Assembly: GCA_964600385.1 (NCBI GenBank)
Contig: CAZRJC010000002.1
Location: forward strand, 124,001-188,000
Source: DMER64 sp964600385
Lineage (GTDB): Bacteria > Bacteroidota > Bacteroidia > Bacteroidales > UBA932
DNA: 64,000 nucleotides
Reading direction: 5' to 3'
The position numbers were made by a program, and so were the translations under genes. Positions 57,270 to 64,000 of the stretch are shown piece after piece. Positions within the stretch are counted from its first letter, which is position 1, and the number at the start of each line of letters is the position of its first letter. The notes under the pieces were generated by a model. The model searched no databases. It was not told the origin of the DNA and was given only the letters and a program-made list of their open reading frames with translations.

Positions 57270-59627
57270 ATGAAGGAAAACACAAAGAAAAAAATTTGCA
57301 AATGGTTGTGGATAATTGTATTGGCTCTCGTTGGGATAGGGTTCCTAATGCTGTTTCTTGTGGGTGCATTTGCAGACATCCCCTCGTTCAGGGTTCTTGA
57401 GAACCCAAAAAACAACCTGGCTACCGAACTCATCTCAGAAGACGGTGTAGTTATAGCTACTTTTCATATAGAAAACCGTTCCTATGTTCAATACGAAGAC
57501 CTGCCGCAATCGTTGAAAGATGCTGTACTGGCTACGGAAGATATTCGGTTTTACAGGCATTCCGGGATTGATTTCCGTGCTTTAGCCCGCGTAGCCGTAA
57601 AATCTATCATTTTGGGTCAAAGCCGTTCGGGAGGAGGGAGCACTTTAACCCAGCAATTGGCCAAAACTCTGTATCCGCGCGACACTGTTTCCTATGGTTT
57701 CCCGGGAGCCAATGCGGTTAAAATGGTGGCGACAAAAATGAAAGAATGGATCACTGCTGCTAAGATAGAGCGAAACTATACAAAGGAAGAGATTCTTACC
57801 ATGTATCTCAATTCCATATTCTTTGGCAGTAATGCGTATGGTATACGTACGGCTTCCTATACGTTTTTTGATAAACATCCTTCGCAACTGAGCGCAGAGG
57901 AGGCGGCCACTCTGGTGGGGATGGTGAATAAACCCACACGATTTAATCCGGTGATCAATTATGAATCATCACTGGCGCGGCGGAACCATGTCATATCCCA
58001 AATGAGGAAATATGATTTTCTTACTTCTAAGGAAGCCGATTCTCTTAAAACGCTTCCCATAGTACTCAATTATACTACACAGGATCATAACGCCGGTCTT
58101 GCTCCCTATTTCAGAGATATGTTGCGCAGGGTTATGAGTGCCCGGGAGCCGAATTCCAGAAATTATACCTATAGAGAAGATTATGAGGCGGACCTTGATC
58201 TGTGGGAGAACGATCCCCTCTACGGATGGTTGAATAAGAACCTGAAGCCGGATGGCACGATGTACGATCTGGACCGGGACGGCCTTAAAATCTATACTAC
58301 CATAAATGCCCGTATGCAACTCTATGCCCAGCAGGCAGTGGAAGAACATTTGGGTACTTATCTCCAGCCTACTTTTGACAGGGAGTTGCGTTATAAAAAT
58401 CACAAACCTTTTTCCAACGATGTCCCGGAAAACCTTCGTGAATCCATTCTCAGGCAGGCTATGCGCTGGAGCGACCGATACAGGAATATGGCGGCAGAAG
58501 GGGCCGATGAAAAGGAAATATCCAAGGCATTCAATACTAAGGTTCCCATGCGGGTTTTCTCCTGGAAGGGCAAATCCGGAATGCATGCAATAGACACGGT
58601 CCTCTCTCCCATGGACTCCATCCTGCATTACAAATCTATAATGCGGGGTGCACTTATGGCCATGGAGCCCGAGACCGGTCATGTAAAGGCCTATGTGGGC
58701 GGACCCAATTACCGCTATTTCAAATACGATAATGCGCGCCAGGGGCGCAGGCAGGTGGGCTCGACAATAAAGCCGTTCCTTTATTCCCTTGCCATGCAGG
58801 AAGGCTATACGCCATGCGATTACGTAATGAATGTACCGCAGACTTTTATTCTGTCCGATACCACCTGGACACCCGAGAGTACAGACAAGCCCGAATGGAT
58901 CGGACGACAGGTCACGTTAAAATGGGGTTTGACAAAGAGCAGTAATAACATATCGGCCTACCTTATGAAACAATTCGGTCCCGAAGCCATGGTGGCCATG
59001 TGCCATAAACTGGGAATAAAGAGCTTTCTCGATCCCGTGGTTTCTCTTTGCCTCGGCCCGGCCGATCTTCGTCTTTTCGAAATGGTAGGGGCCTATAACA
59101 CTTTTGCCAACAAAGGGGTCCACGTAGAACCATTTCTGGTTTCCCGTATTGAAGACAGCAGTGGCAACCTGCTGGGCACTTTCACTCCGCGCAAGAGAGA
59201 GGCCATAGGGGAGAAAACGGCTTTTTTAATGATAAACCTGCTGCAGGGAGTCGTTAACGAAGGAACAGCTATAAGAATCAGAGCCTTATACCTGCCCCAA
59301 GGGGCTGTAGCCGGTAAAACAGGCACAACCAACGATCAGGCCGACGGATGGTTTATGGGTATAACACCCAAACTGACGGCTGGTGTATGGGTAGGAGCCG
59401 AGGACCGTCAGGTGCATTTTGAATCGCTGACACTGGGTGGCGGATCCAATATGGCGTTACCTATCTGGGGTATTTTTATGAAGAAAATAATGAACGATCC
59501 TTCTCTTGGTTTTTCTGAAAATGACACATTCCTCATGCCTCCCGGTTTTGACATATCGCTCAATTGCGACGGATCGGACGAAGATACCGGATATTCGGAA
59601 CAACATGACGAAGGCTTTTTTAATTAA
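57270..59627 (+). CDS. Class A penicillin-binding protein (PBP1A type)
   Basis: A 785-residue bifunctional murein synthase. One N-terminal span (about 12-35). Glycosyltransferase motifs: ATEDIRFYRHSGIDFRALAR (with catalytic Glu), GGGSTLTQQLAKTLYPRD, KEEILTMYLNSIFFGSNAYG, ARRNHVISQM. Transpeptidase motifs: GSTIKPFLYSLAMQEG (SXXK), KSSNNISAYLM (SXN), and KTGTTNDQADGW (KTG). It begins a rightward run with ddl and prmC, 2 bp ahead of ddl. Confidence 0.94.
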   Translation: MKENTKKKICKWLWIIVLALVGIGFLMLFLVGAFADIPSFRVLENPKNNLATELISEDGVVIATFHIENRSYVQYEDLPQSLKDAVLATEDIRFYRHSGIDFRALARVAVKSIILGQSRSGGGSTLTQQLAKTLYPRDTVSYGFPGANAVKMVATKMKEWITAAKIERNYTKEEILTMYLNSIFFGSNAYGIRTASYTFFDKHPSQLSAEEAATLVGMVNKPTRFNPVINYESSLARRNHVISQMRKYDFLTSKEADSLKTLPIVLNYTTQDHNAGLAPYFRDMLRRVMSAREPNSRNYTYREDYEADLDLWENDPLYGWLNKNLKPDGTMYDLDRDGLKIYTTINARMQLYAQQAVEEHLGTYLQPTFDRELRYKNHKPFSNDVPENLRESILRQAMRWSDRYRNMAAEGADEKEISKAFNTKVPMRVFSWKGKSGMHAIDTVLSPMDSILHYKSIMRGALMAMEPETGHVKAYVGGPNYRYFKYDNARQGRRQVGSTIKPFLYSLAMQEGYTPCDYVMNVPQTFILSDTTWTPESTDKPEWIGRQVTLKWGLTKSSNNISAYLMKQFGPEAMVAMCHKLGIKSFLDPVVSLCLGPADLRLFEMVGAYNTFANKGVHVEPFLVSRIEDSSGNLLGTFTPRKREAIGEKTAFLMINLLQGVVNEGTAIRIRALYLPQGAVAGKTGTTNDQADGWFMGITPKLTAGVWVGAEDRQVHFESLTLGGGSNMALPIWGIFMKKIMNDPSLGFSENDTFLMPPGFDISLNCDGSDEDTGYSEQHDEGFFN

Positions 59628-59629
59628 TA

Positions 59630-60637
59630 ATGAATATAGCGCTGGTTTACGGAGGTGACTCCTCCGAGAGAGACATTTCACGTCTTAGCGGGAAAAATAT
59701 TGCATCCCATCTTTCTAAAGAAAAGTATATTGTATATGAAATAAATCTCCATGGCAATTCATGGACTTTGCAGGCTGTTAATGAAACAGACGTAGCACCG
59801 GCAGAAATTGATAAAAACGATTTCTCTCTGTGCTACCGGGAAAAGAAGGTCTGTTTTGATGTGGTATTGGTCATGATACACGGCACACCGGGGGAAAACG
59901 GGATCTTTACATCTTACCTGGAGATGCTTGGCATTCCTCATACCGCATGTCCGGCAAGGGTTGGCCTGCTTACTTTCGACAAATTTGCCTGTAAATCGTT
60001 TTTGCGTCAGGCCGGGGTGAAGATGGCTCCCGAGGTAAGGCTTACCTTGAAGAATAAGGATACGGCATGGACAGACCTGGCTCTTGAAAAACTCGGACCT
60101 TTGCCCTGGTTTGTCAAACCCAATGCAGCCGGTTCGAGCTTTGGAGTATCGCGCGTGGACCGTATGGAAGATCTGTCTGCTGCTATTGAAGCTGCTTTCC
60201 GCGAAGACAATACAGTGCTGGTAGAACAATATATCAAAGGGCGGGAACTTACTAACGGTATTATGAAAACGGCACAGAGGGAATTCCTGTTGCCCGTTAC
60301 CGAGATAATCCCTCATTCTCATTGCAGTTTTTTCAATTACGAGGCAAAATACAATGGGGCTTCCGCCGAGGTGACACCGGCCGAAATTCCCGTTGCCATG
60401 GCAGATAAAATAAGGGAAATATCTTCCTTTATTTACGATTATCTTTTGTGCACCGGCGTTGTGCGGATAGATTACATTGCCAGCGGAGAAGATGTTTACT
60501 TTCTGGAAGTGAATACAATCCCGGGGATGACTAAAAGGAGCCTTGTCCCTCAGCAAATAGAAGCAGCCGGCATGACAATGGAAGATTTCCTGGATGAACT
60601 CATCTGCTCAGCCATAAATGAACATAAGAGATCTTAA
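59630..60637 (+). CDS. ddl: D-alanine--D-alanine ligase
   Basis: A 335-residue ATP-grasp ligase. It has ALVYGGDSSERDISRLSGKN (N-terminal GGxSxE), the MIHGTPGENGIFTSYLEMLG segment, FVKPNAAGSSFGVSRV, ATP-grasp strands around VEQYIKGRELTNGI, and YFLEVNTIPGMTKRSLVPQQ. It makes D-Ala-D-Ala for lipid II. MIHGTPGENG is the usual VLHGxxGEDG loop with small changes. The 3' end overlaps prmC by 20 bp. Confidence 0.95.
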   Translation: MNIALVYGGDSSERDISRLSGKNIASHLSKEKYIVYEINLHGNSWTLQAVNETDVAPAEIDKNDFSLCYREKKVCFDVVLVMIHGTPGENGIFTSYLEMLGIPHTACPARVGLLTFDKFACKSFLRQAGVKMAPEVRLTLKNKDTAWTDLALEKLGPLPWFVKPNAAGSSFGVSRVDRMEDLSAAIEAAFREDNTVLVEQYIKGRELTNGIMKTAQREFLLPVTEIIPHSHCSFFNYEAKYNGASAEVTPAEIPVAMADKIREISSFIYDYLLCTGVVRIDYIASGEDVYFLEVNTIPGMTKRSLVPQQIEAAGMTMEDFLDELICSAINEHKRS

Positions 60638-61478
60638 ATCAATTGCCCGTGAACGGATAGGGAATGTATATGAACAGCCTGAACTGCGTTTTGTGGTCCA
60701 CGCCCTGTTAAGACACATTGCCGGCGTTCCGCCTTATTGGTACCACACAGAAGAAGATTATGTTTTTTCCCCACAGGCCAGTGTTGCCCTTGAAAGAGCG
60801 GTTGTTTTGCTGTCTGAGGGTGTTCCCCTCCAATACGTAACCGGAGTTGTGGAATTTGGAGATTGTCTGATCTCTGTGAATCCCGCGGTTTTGATACCCA
60901 GGCCCGAGACGGAAAACTTGTTGCGTCTGGCATCGCCCTGCAAGGGCCGTATCCTCGATGCCTGTACAGGGAGCGGATGTCTTGCCGTGGCTTTAAAATC
61001 GGGCGATCCGCAAAATGAGGTATTCGCGTGCGACCTGAGCTCAGCGGCGCTCGAGACAGCCTCTGAGAATGCTGCCGTCAATAACGCTGAGGTTACCTTC
61101 TTTTGTACCGATATTACTTGTGTCGCCAGAGCCGTGGAAGATGCTTCCGAAGCTGGCATCATTCCCGGAACTTTAGATCTGCTCATAAGTAATCCGCCGT
61201 ATGTTACAGAAAAAGAAAAAACGCTGATGAAAGAGCGGGTTTTGCATCATGAACCTCATATGGCCCTTTTTGTGCCGGATGACGATCCGCTTTGTTTCTA
61301 CAGGGCACTTTCACAAATTGGGATGCACCTGCTTGGGAAAAATGGGAAAATGTGGCTGGAAATCAATGAGTCATACAGTGAACAGGTAAGGGATCTGCTT
61401 CTGCGTGACCAATACGCCAATGTAACGGTGCTTAAAGATTTTTGTGATAAACCAAGATTTATTGAGGCTGCCCGGTAG
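60618..61478 (+). CDS. prmC: Peptide chain release factor glutamine N5-methyltransferase
   Basis: A 286-residue SAM methyltransferase. N-terminal helical domain, then LQYVTGVVEFGDCLISVNPA, VLIPRPETE, ILDACTGSGCLAVALKSGD (SAM motif I), VFACDLSSAALETASENA and the catalytic ISNPPYVTEKEK. It methylates the GGQ Gln of release factors. It overlaps ddl by 20 bp in another frame, so translation is probably coupled. Confidence 0.94.
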   Translation: MNIRDLKSIARERIGNVYEQPELRFVVHALLRHIAGVPPYWYHTEEDYVFSPQASVALERAVVLLSEGVPLQYVTGVVEFGDCLISVNPAVLIPRPETENLLRLASPCKGRILDACTGSGCLAVALKSGDPQNEVFACDLSSAALETASENAAVNNAEVTFFCTDITCVARAVEDASEAGIIPGTLDLLISNPPYVTEKEKTLMKERVLHHEPHMALFVPDDDPLCFYRALSQIGMHLLGKNGKMWLEINESYSEQVRDLLLRDQYANVTVLKDFCDKPRFIEAAR

Positions 61479-61497
61479 TACGTACGTAATTTTTACT

Positions 61498-61505
61498 TAT
61501 ATTTG
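61498..61505 (+). promoter_or_regulatory. -7 box of the trp leader/trpB transcript
   Basis: TATATTTG matches TAnnTTTG. It ends 9 bases before the leader-peptide ATG, so the leader mRNA has a very short 5' end. Confidence 0.6.
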
Positions 61506-61514
61506 CTCTACTAT

Positions 61515-61589
61515 ATGAAAAGAAATTCTATGATCAACAGATGGTGGTGGCACGGAAAAGAAATTTCCCGCGTCGCATCTGTGGCATAG
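61515..61589 (+). CDS. Trp leader peptide (24 residues) of a trpB attenuator
   Basis: ATG 61515 to TAG 61587-61589 encodes a 24-residue peptide beginning MKRNSMINR and continuing with three consecutive Trp codons at 61542-61550 (residues 10-12), then HGKEISRVASVA. Consecutive Trp codons, a stop shortly after, and an intrinsic terminator 30 bases downstream ahead of a Trp biosynthesis gene are the textbook signs of ribosome-mediated attenuation: charged tRNA-Trp scarcity stalls the ribosome on the Trp codons and prevents terminator formation. Confidence 0.85.
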   Translation: MKRNSMINRWWWHGKEISRVASVA

Positions 61590-61619
61590 CATAGATAACA
61601 TTATCATTAATTTAATCTG

Positions 61620-61648
61620 CCCTCTTGCACGCGCGAGAGGGTTTTTTT
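61620..61648 (+). terminator. Attenuator terminator ahead of trpB
   Basis: CCCTCTTGC (61620-61628) pairs with GCGAGAGGG (61633-61641, one U-G pair) around the loop ACGC, followed by seven T. It lies 31 bp behind the leader-peptide stop and 32 bp before trpB. The alternative antiterminator partner is not obvious by eye; CGCG at 61569-61572 could pair with CGCG at 61632-61635. Confidence 0.85.
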
Positions 61649-61680
61649 GTGCCTAACCCAAATAATTAAACATCAATATT

Positions 61681-62976
61681 ATGAAAACAACCAAAAAATT
61701 TGTTCTCCCCGATCATGAGATCCCTATGGCATGGTATAATGTACTTGCCGATCTCCCGTCTTTGCAACCCATGTTGAATCCCGGTACTAAAGAGCCTTTG
61801 AAACCCTTCGAATTGGAACCAATATTTGCCAAGGGCCTGATAGAACAGGAATTCTCAAAAGAGCGATGGATAGAGATCCCGGATGAAGTCAGAACACTTT
61901 ATAAGATATACCGTCCTACACCTCTGGTACGTGCCAGCGGGCTGGAAAAAGCATTAGATACACCTGCCCGTATCTATTTCAAGAACGAAAGCGTATCGCC
62001 GGTGGGGTCCCACAAATTGAATACGGCCCTTCCTCAGGCATATTACAATAAGATTCAGGGCATAAAACATCTGACAACCGAAACGGGAGCCGGCCAGTGG
62101 GGATCTGCTATTTGCATTGCCGCAAAACACTTTGGTATTGATGTAGAGGTTTTTATGGTTCGTTTAAGTTACAACCAGAAACCTCACAGGAAAATTGTGA
62201 TGCAAACTTACGGTGGTAAAGTTCTACCTTCTCCAAGCGACACCACCCAGGCCGGACGTAAATTCCTGGCCGAACACCCCAACACGCCCGGATCCCTGGG
62301 AATGGCTATATCTGAAGCATGCGAAAGAGCCGTAAGCCAGCCCGATACGCGTTATACGCTGGGCAGTGTGCTGAACCATGTAATGCTTCATCAGACCATC
62401 ATAGGATTGGAAGCGGAACGCCAGTTTGAGATGGCTCAGGACTATCCGGATACCATTATCGGATGTTTTGGAGGAGGCTCCAACTTTGGAGGAATCAGTC
62501 TCCCGTTCCTGCGCCACCAATTGGCCGGTAAAAAGAAATTCGATTTCATTGCTGCCGAAAGCACCGGATGCCCCAAACTCACAAAAGGCGAATTTCGTTA
62601 CGATTACGGCGATACGGCCGGAATGACTCCGCTTATTCCCATGTACACTTTGGGATGTGATTACGAACCGGCTGCCATTCATGCCGGGGGATTGCGTTAT
62701 CACGGTGCTGGCGCTATAATGAGCCAGTTAATTAAAGATAAAATCGTTCGCGCCATTGATATAGATCAGCATGAATGTTTCCAGGTGGGTGAATTGTTTG
62801 CAAAAAGTGAGGGCATAATCCCTGCACCCGAATCTACTCACGCTATTGCCGCAACAATAAGGGAAGCTTTGAAAGCCAAGGAATCAGGGGAAGAAAAAGT
62901 CATTCTCTTCAACCTCTCGGGACACGGATTGCTTGATCTTTCCGCCTATGAAGATTACCTTAACGGGAAGCTTTAA
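61681..62976 (+). CDS. Tryptophan synthase beta chain, TrpB2 type
   Basis: A 431-residue PLP enzyme. TrpB2 hallmarks: an extended N-terminal region, FKNESVSPVGSHKLNTALPQ (PLP-Lys in HKLNTA), YYNKIQGIKHLTTETGAGQW with GQWGSA instead of the GQHG of TrpB1, and CFGGGSNFGGI phosphate loop. It joins indole with serine to make tryptophan. It stands alone, without trpA, behind an attenuator. TrpB2 is the free-standing, indole-salvaging form, and many genomes carry both types. Its 3' end overlaps the convergent amidotransferase-like gene by 17 bp. Confidence 0.93.
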   Translation: MKTTKKFVLPDHEIPMAWYNVLADLPSLQPMLNPGTKEPLKPFELEPIFAKGLIEQEFSKERWIEIPDEVRTLYKIYRPTPLVRASGLEKALDTPARIYFKNESVSPVGSHKLNTALPQAYYNKIQGIKHLTTETGAGQWGSAICIAAKHFGIDVEVFMVRLSYNQKPHRKIVMQTYGGKVLPSPSDTTQAGRKFLAEHPNTPGSLGMAISEACERAVSQPDTRYTLGSVLNHVMLHQTIIGLEAERQFEMAQDYPDTIIGCFGGGSNFGGISLPFLRHQLAGKKKFDFIAAESTGCPKLTKGEFRYDYGDTAGMTPLIPMYTLGCDYEPAAIHAGGLRYHGAGAIMSQLIKDKIVRAIDIDQHECFQVGELFAKSEGIIPAPESTHAIAATIREALKAKESGEEKVILFNLSGHGLLDLSAYEDYLNGKL

Positions 62977-63748
62977 TCAGGTCCAGGAATAGCGGCAGGA
63001 ATGTATCGTCGCCGGCCGATATGAGGCCTTCGGGATGAAATTGCACCCCTATCACATGGGGATTGCTTTTCATTTCGATGGCCTCGACTATTCCGTCTTT
63101 AGCGCAGGCAGACACTACAAAACCCGGAGCTACGTCTTTTACGGCCTGGTGGTGGTAAGAATTTACAGACAGTTTACCGGACCCGGCCACATCGGCCCCC
63201 AGGATTTCATACAGACGGCTGCCTTTTGTAATGGAAATAGAATGTGAGCCGTACTCACGCGGTGCATTTTGCCGGTGCTTGACCGGATTTTTGGCCTTCG
63301 CCTGTGAGGGGATGTCCTGATATAAAGTGCCTCCGAAAGCCACATTCATTATCTGCTGGCCACGGCATATTCCCAACACCGGAATACCCCGGGCCACAGC
63401 GGCCCTTACCAGATGAATATCAAAAAAGTCGCGAACAGGTACAATTCCGCCCATGGCCGGGATGGGTTCCTCCCCGAACCACTTCAAAGGGTCAATATCT
63501 TCTCCGCCGGTAAGAATAAGTCCGTCAATAGATTCAACCATACGCTGAATAACCTGGGGATTGTCCGTAACCGGCAATATGACCGGAATGCCGCCGGCTC
63601 TCTGAACCGCCAGGATATAGGTATTGGGGACATTGCATTCGCCCGATTCATAAGTTGCTGAAAGCCCTATGACCGGCATTTTTTCCTGGGCGCCCGAAGA
63701 AATGGGAAACAGCGTAACCAGAAGATAAAGAATTAATGTTCGTTTCAT
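62960..63748 (-). CDS. Exported class I glutamine amidotransferase-like hydrolase (peptidase C26)
   Basis: A 262-residue protein with a signal peptide (MKRTLILYLLVTLFPISSGA, cleavage near QEK). The gamma-glutamyl hydrolase family features are clear: GLILTGGEDIDPLKWFGEEP, VLGICRGQQIMNVAFGGTLY (nucleophile Cys), and GVQFHPEGL (His-Glu). Cytoplasmic relatives include PuuD (gamma-glutamyl-GABA hydrolase); a signal peptide makes this one periplasmic or extracytoplasmic, with a different substrate likely. Its ATG overlaps the stop of the gene entering from the right edge (ATGA). Confidence 0.85.
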   Translation of the reverse strand: MKRTLILYLLVTLFPISSGAQEKMPVIGLSATYESGECNVPNTYILAVQRAGGIPVILPVTDNPQVIQRMVESIDGLILTGGEDIDPLKWFGEEPIPAMGGIVPVRDFFDIHLVRAAVARGIPVLGICRGQQIMNVAFGGTLYQDIPSQAKAKNPVKHRQNAPREYGSHSISITKGSRLYEILGADVAGSGKLSVNSYHHQAVKDVAPGFVVSACAKDGIVEAIEMKSNPHVIGVQFHPEGLISAGDDTFLPLFLDLIKASR

Positions 63749-64000
63749 TTGGCGGCCCTCCAGAGACCCATGTTTTCGTCTTGGCCCAGGTCGAGATCGA
63801 AGGTAACAACGTCTCCTTCCATAATGAATTTCAGTTTAAAACCAGCTCCTCCCGAACGGAATCCAAAACTGTGGGCATTTATGTGAGTTAATTTATGTTT
63901 GCGGTTTGGCCAGCTTTCCGGCCCCAAAGTGATATACAAGTCGCCTCCTTCCAGGGTGATGAACGCTTCGCCCAGGCATTGGTGACGGTACTTGCCCACG
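63745..64000 (-). CDS. 3' end of a serine-hydrolase-type protein with a DUF3471-like domain (partial)
   Basis: The last 84 codons of a leftward gene that begins beyond the right edge; the in-frame GTG at 63999 is not its true start. The visible part is a small beta-barrel-like domain (ECL: GKYRHQCLGEAFITLEGGDL, YITLGPESWPNRKHKLTHIN, VTFDLDLGQDENMGLWRAAK). It resembles the C-terminal DUF3471-type domain found behind beta-lactamase-fold serine hydrolases. The catalytic part is outside the window. The ATGA overlap ties its translation to the amidotransferase-like gene. Confidence 0.6.
   Translation of the reverse strand, partial: VGKYRHQCLGEAFITLEGGDLYITLGPESWPNRKHKLTHINAHSFGFRSGGAGFKLKFIMEGDVVTFDLDLGQDENMGLWRAAK

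Noticed and set aside
57176..57433. N-terminal extension of topA to 57433
   Set aside because: It would overlap the divergent PBP gene and its promoter; the family starts at the NLVIVESPAKAK segment next to ATG 57175.
1..64000. tRNA, rRNA, IS elements, prophage or defence system
   Set aside because: I looked through the intergenic gaps for tRNA-like cloverleaves and through all frames for transposases, integrases, nucleases and toxin-antitoxin pairs and saw none I could support.

Overview
The window comes from a chromosome of the phylum Bacteroidota, almost certainly order Bacteroidales. The evidence is gene content and order (purH-mreB-mreC-mreD-mrdA-rodA; sigma-54 activator-lptE-secG; holB-ricT/PSP1-gldH), Bacteroidota-restricted families (GldH, BACON domains, DUF3109, ECF sigma factors paired with a CpxP-like protein), and promoters of the TAnnTTTG type in front of many genes. 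Family or genus cannot be settled by eye. I see no insertion sequence, prophage, CRISPR array, rRNA or tRNA gene. Coding density is very high and no gene-free stretch exceeds about 205 bases.

Layout. 0-7.5 kb: lolD, a tRNA/rRNA-type methyltransferase, a leftward operon of split transketolase running into an ECF sigma factor with its membrane and periplasmic partners, lepA, and a PadR/DUF2812 pair. 7.6-13.5 kb: a TPR/OmpA-like lipoprotein, then a rightward operon of sigma-54 activator, lptE, a TPR-like protein and secG, then kbl. 13.5-23.5 kb: a PspC-PadR-PspC operon, L-serine dehydratase, thioredoxin, a small beta-barrel, polyprenyl synthase, and the leftward TPR-holB-ricT-gldH-trmB cluster. 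23.5-33.3 kb: a run of five rightward genes for exported proteins. These are an M16-peptidase relative that has lost its zinc site, a lipoprotein of seven BACON-like repeats plus an LRR-like tail, a 1015-residue coiled-coil lipoprotein with its own strong promoter, a beta-barrel outer-membrane protein 15 bp behind it, and a small lipoprotein. This is the most unfamiliar part of the window and my best candidate for an undescribed envelope system. 33.3-43.4 kb: housekeeping genes (hemW, pyrH, frr, pgk, lgt, smpB), an orphan succinate dehydrogenase cytochrome b, and an SGNH hydrolase. 43.2-57.2 kb: a leftward block with a 57-codon membrane protein, gcvP, the complete rod-shape/elongasome cluster, purH, an Lrp regulator, a degenerate arginase-fold protein and topA. 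57.2-64 kb: a class A PBP, ddl and prmC, then a free-standing trpB2 behind a leader peptide with three consecutive Trp codons and an intrinsic terminator (a transcription attenuator), then a secreted class I glutamine amidotransferase-like protein and the 3' end of another gene.

Two regulatory patterns recur. At seven divergent gene pairs, mirror-image -7 boxes (CAAAnnTA ... TAnnTTTG) lie 1 or 10-12 bp apart, so the two promoters must overlap. In five genes (lepA, the sigma-54 activator, sdaA, the RlmI-like methyltransferase, smpB) the -7 box ends only 4-8 bases before the ATG, which implies leaderless or nearly leaderless mRNAs. Murein and envelope assembly dominates the known functions: elongasome, class A PBP, Ddl, Lgt, LolD, LptE, SecG.
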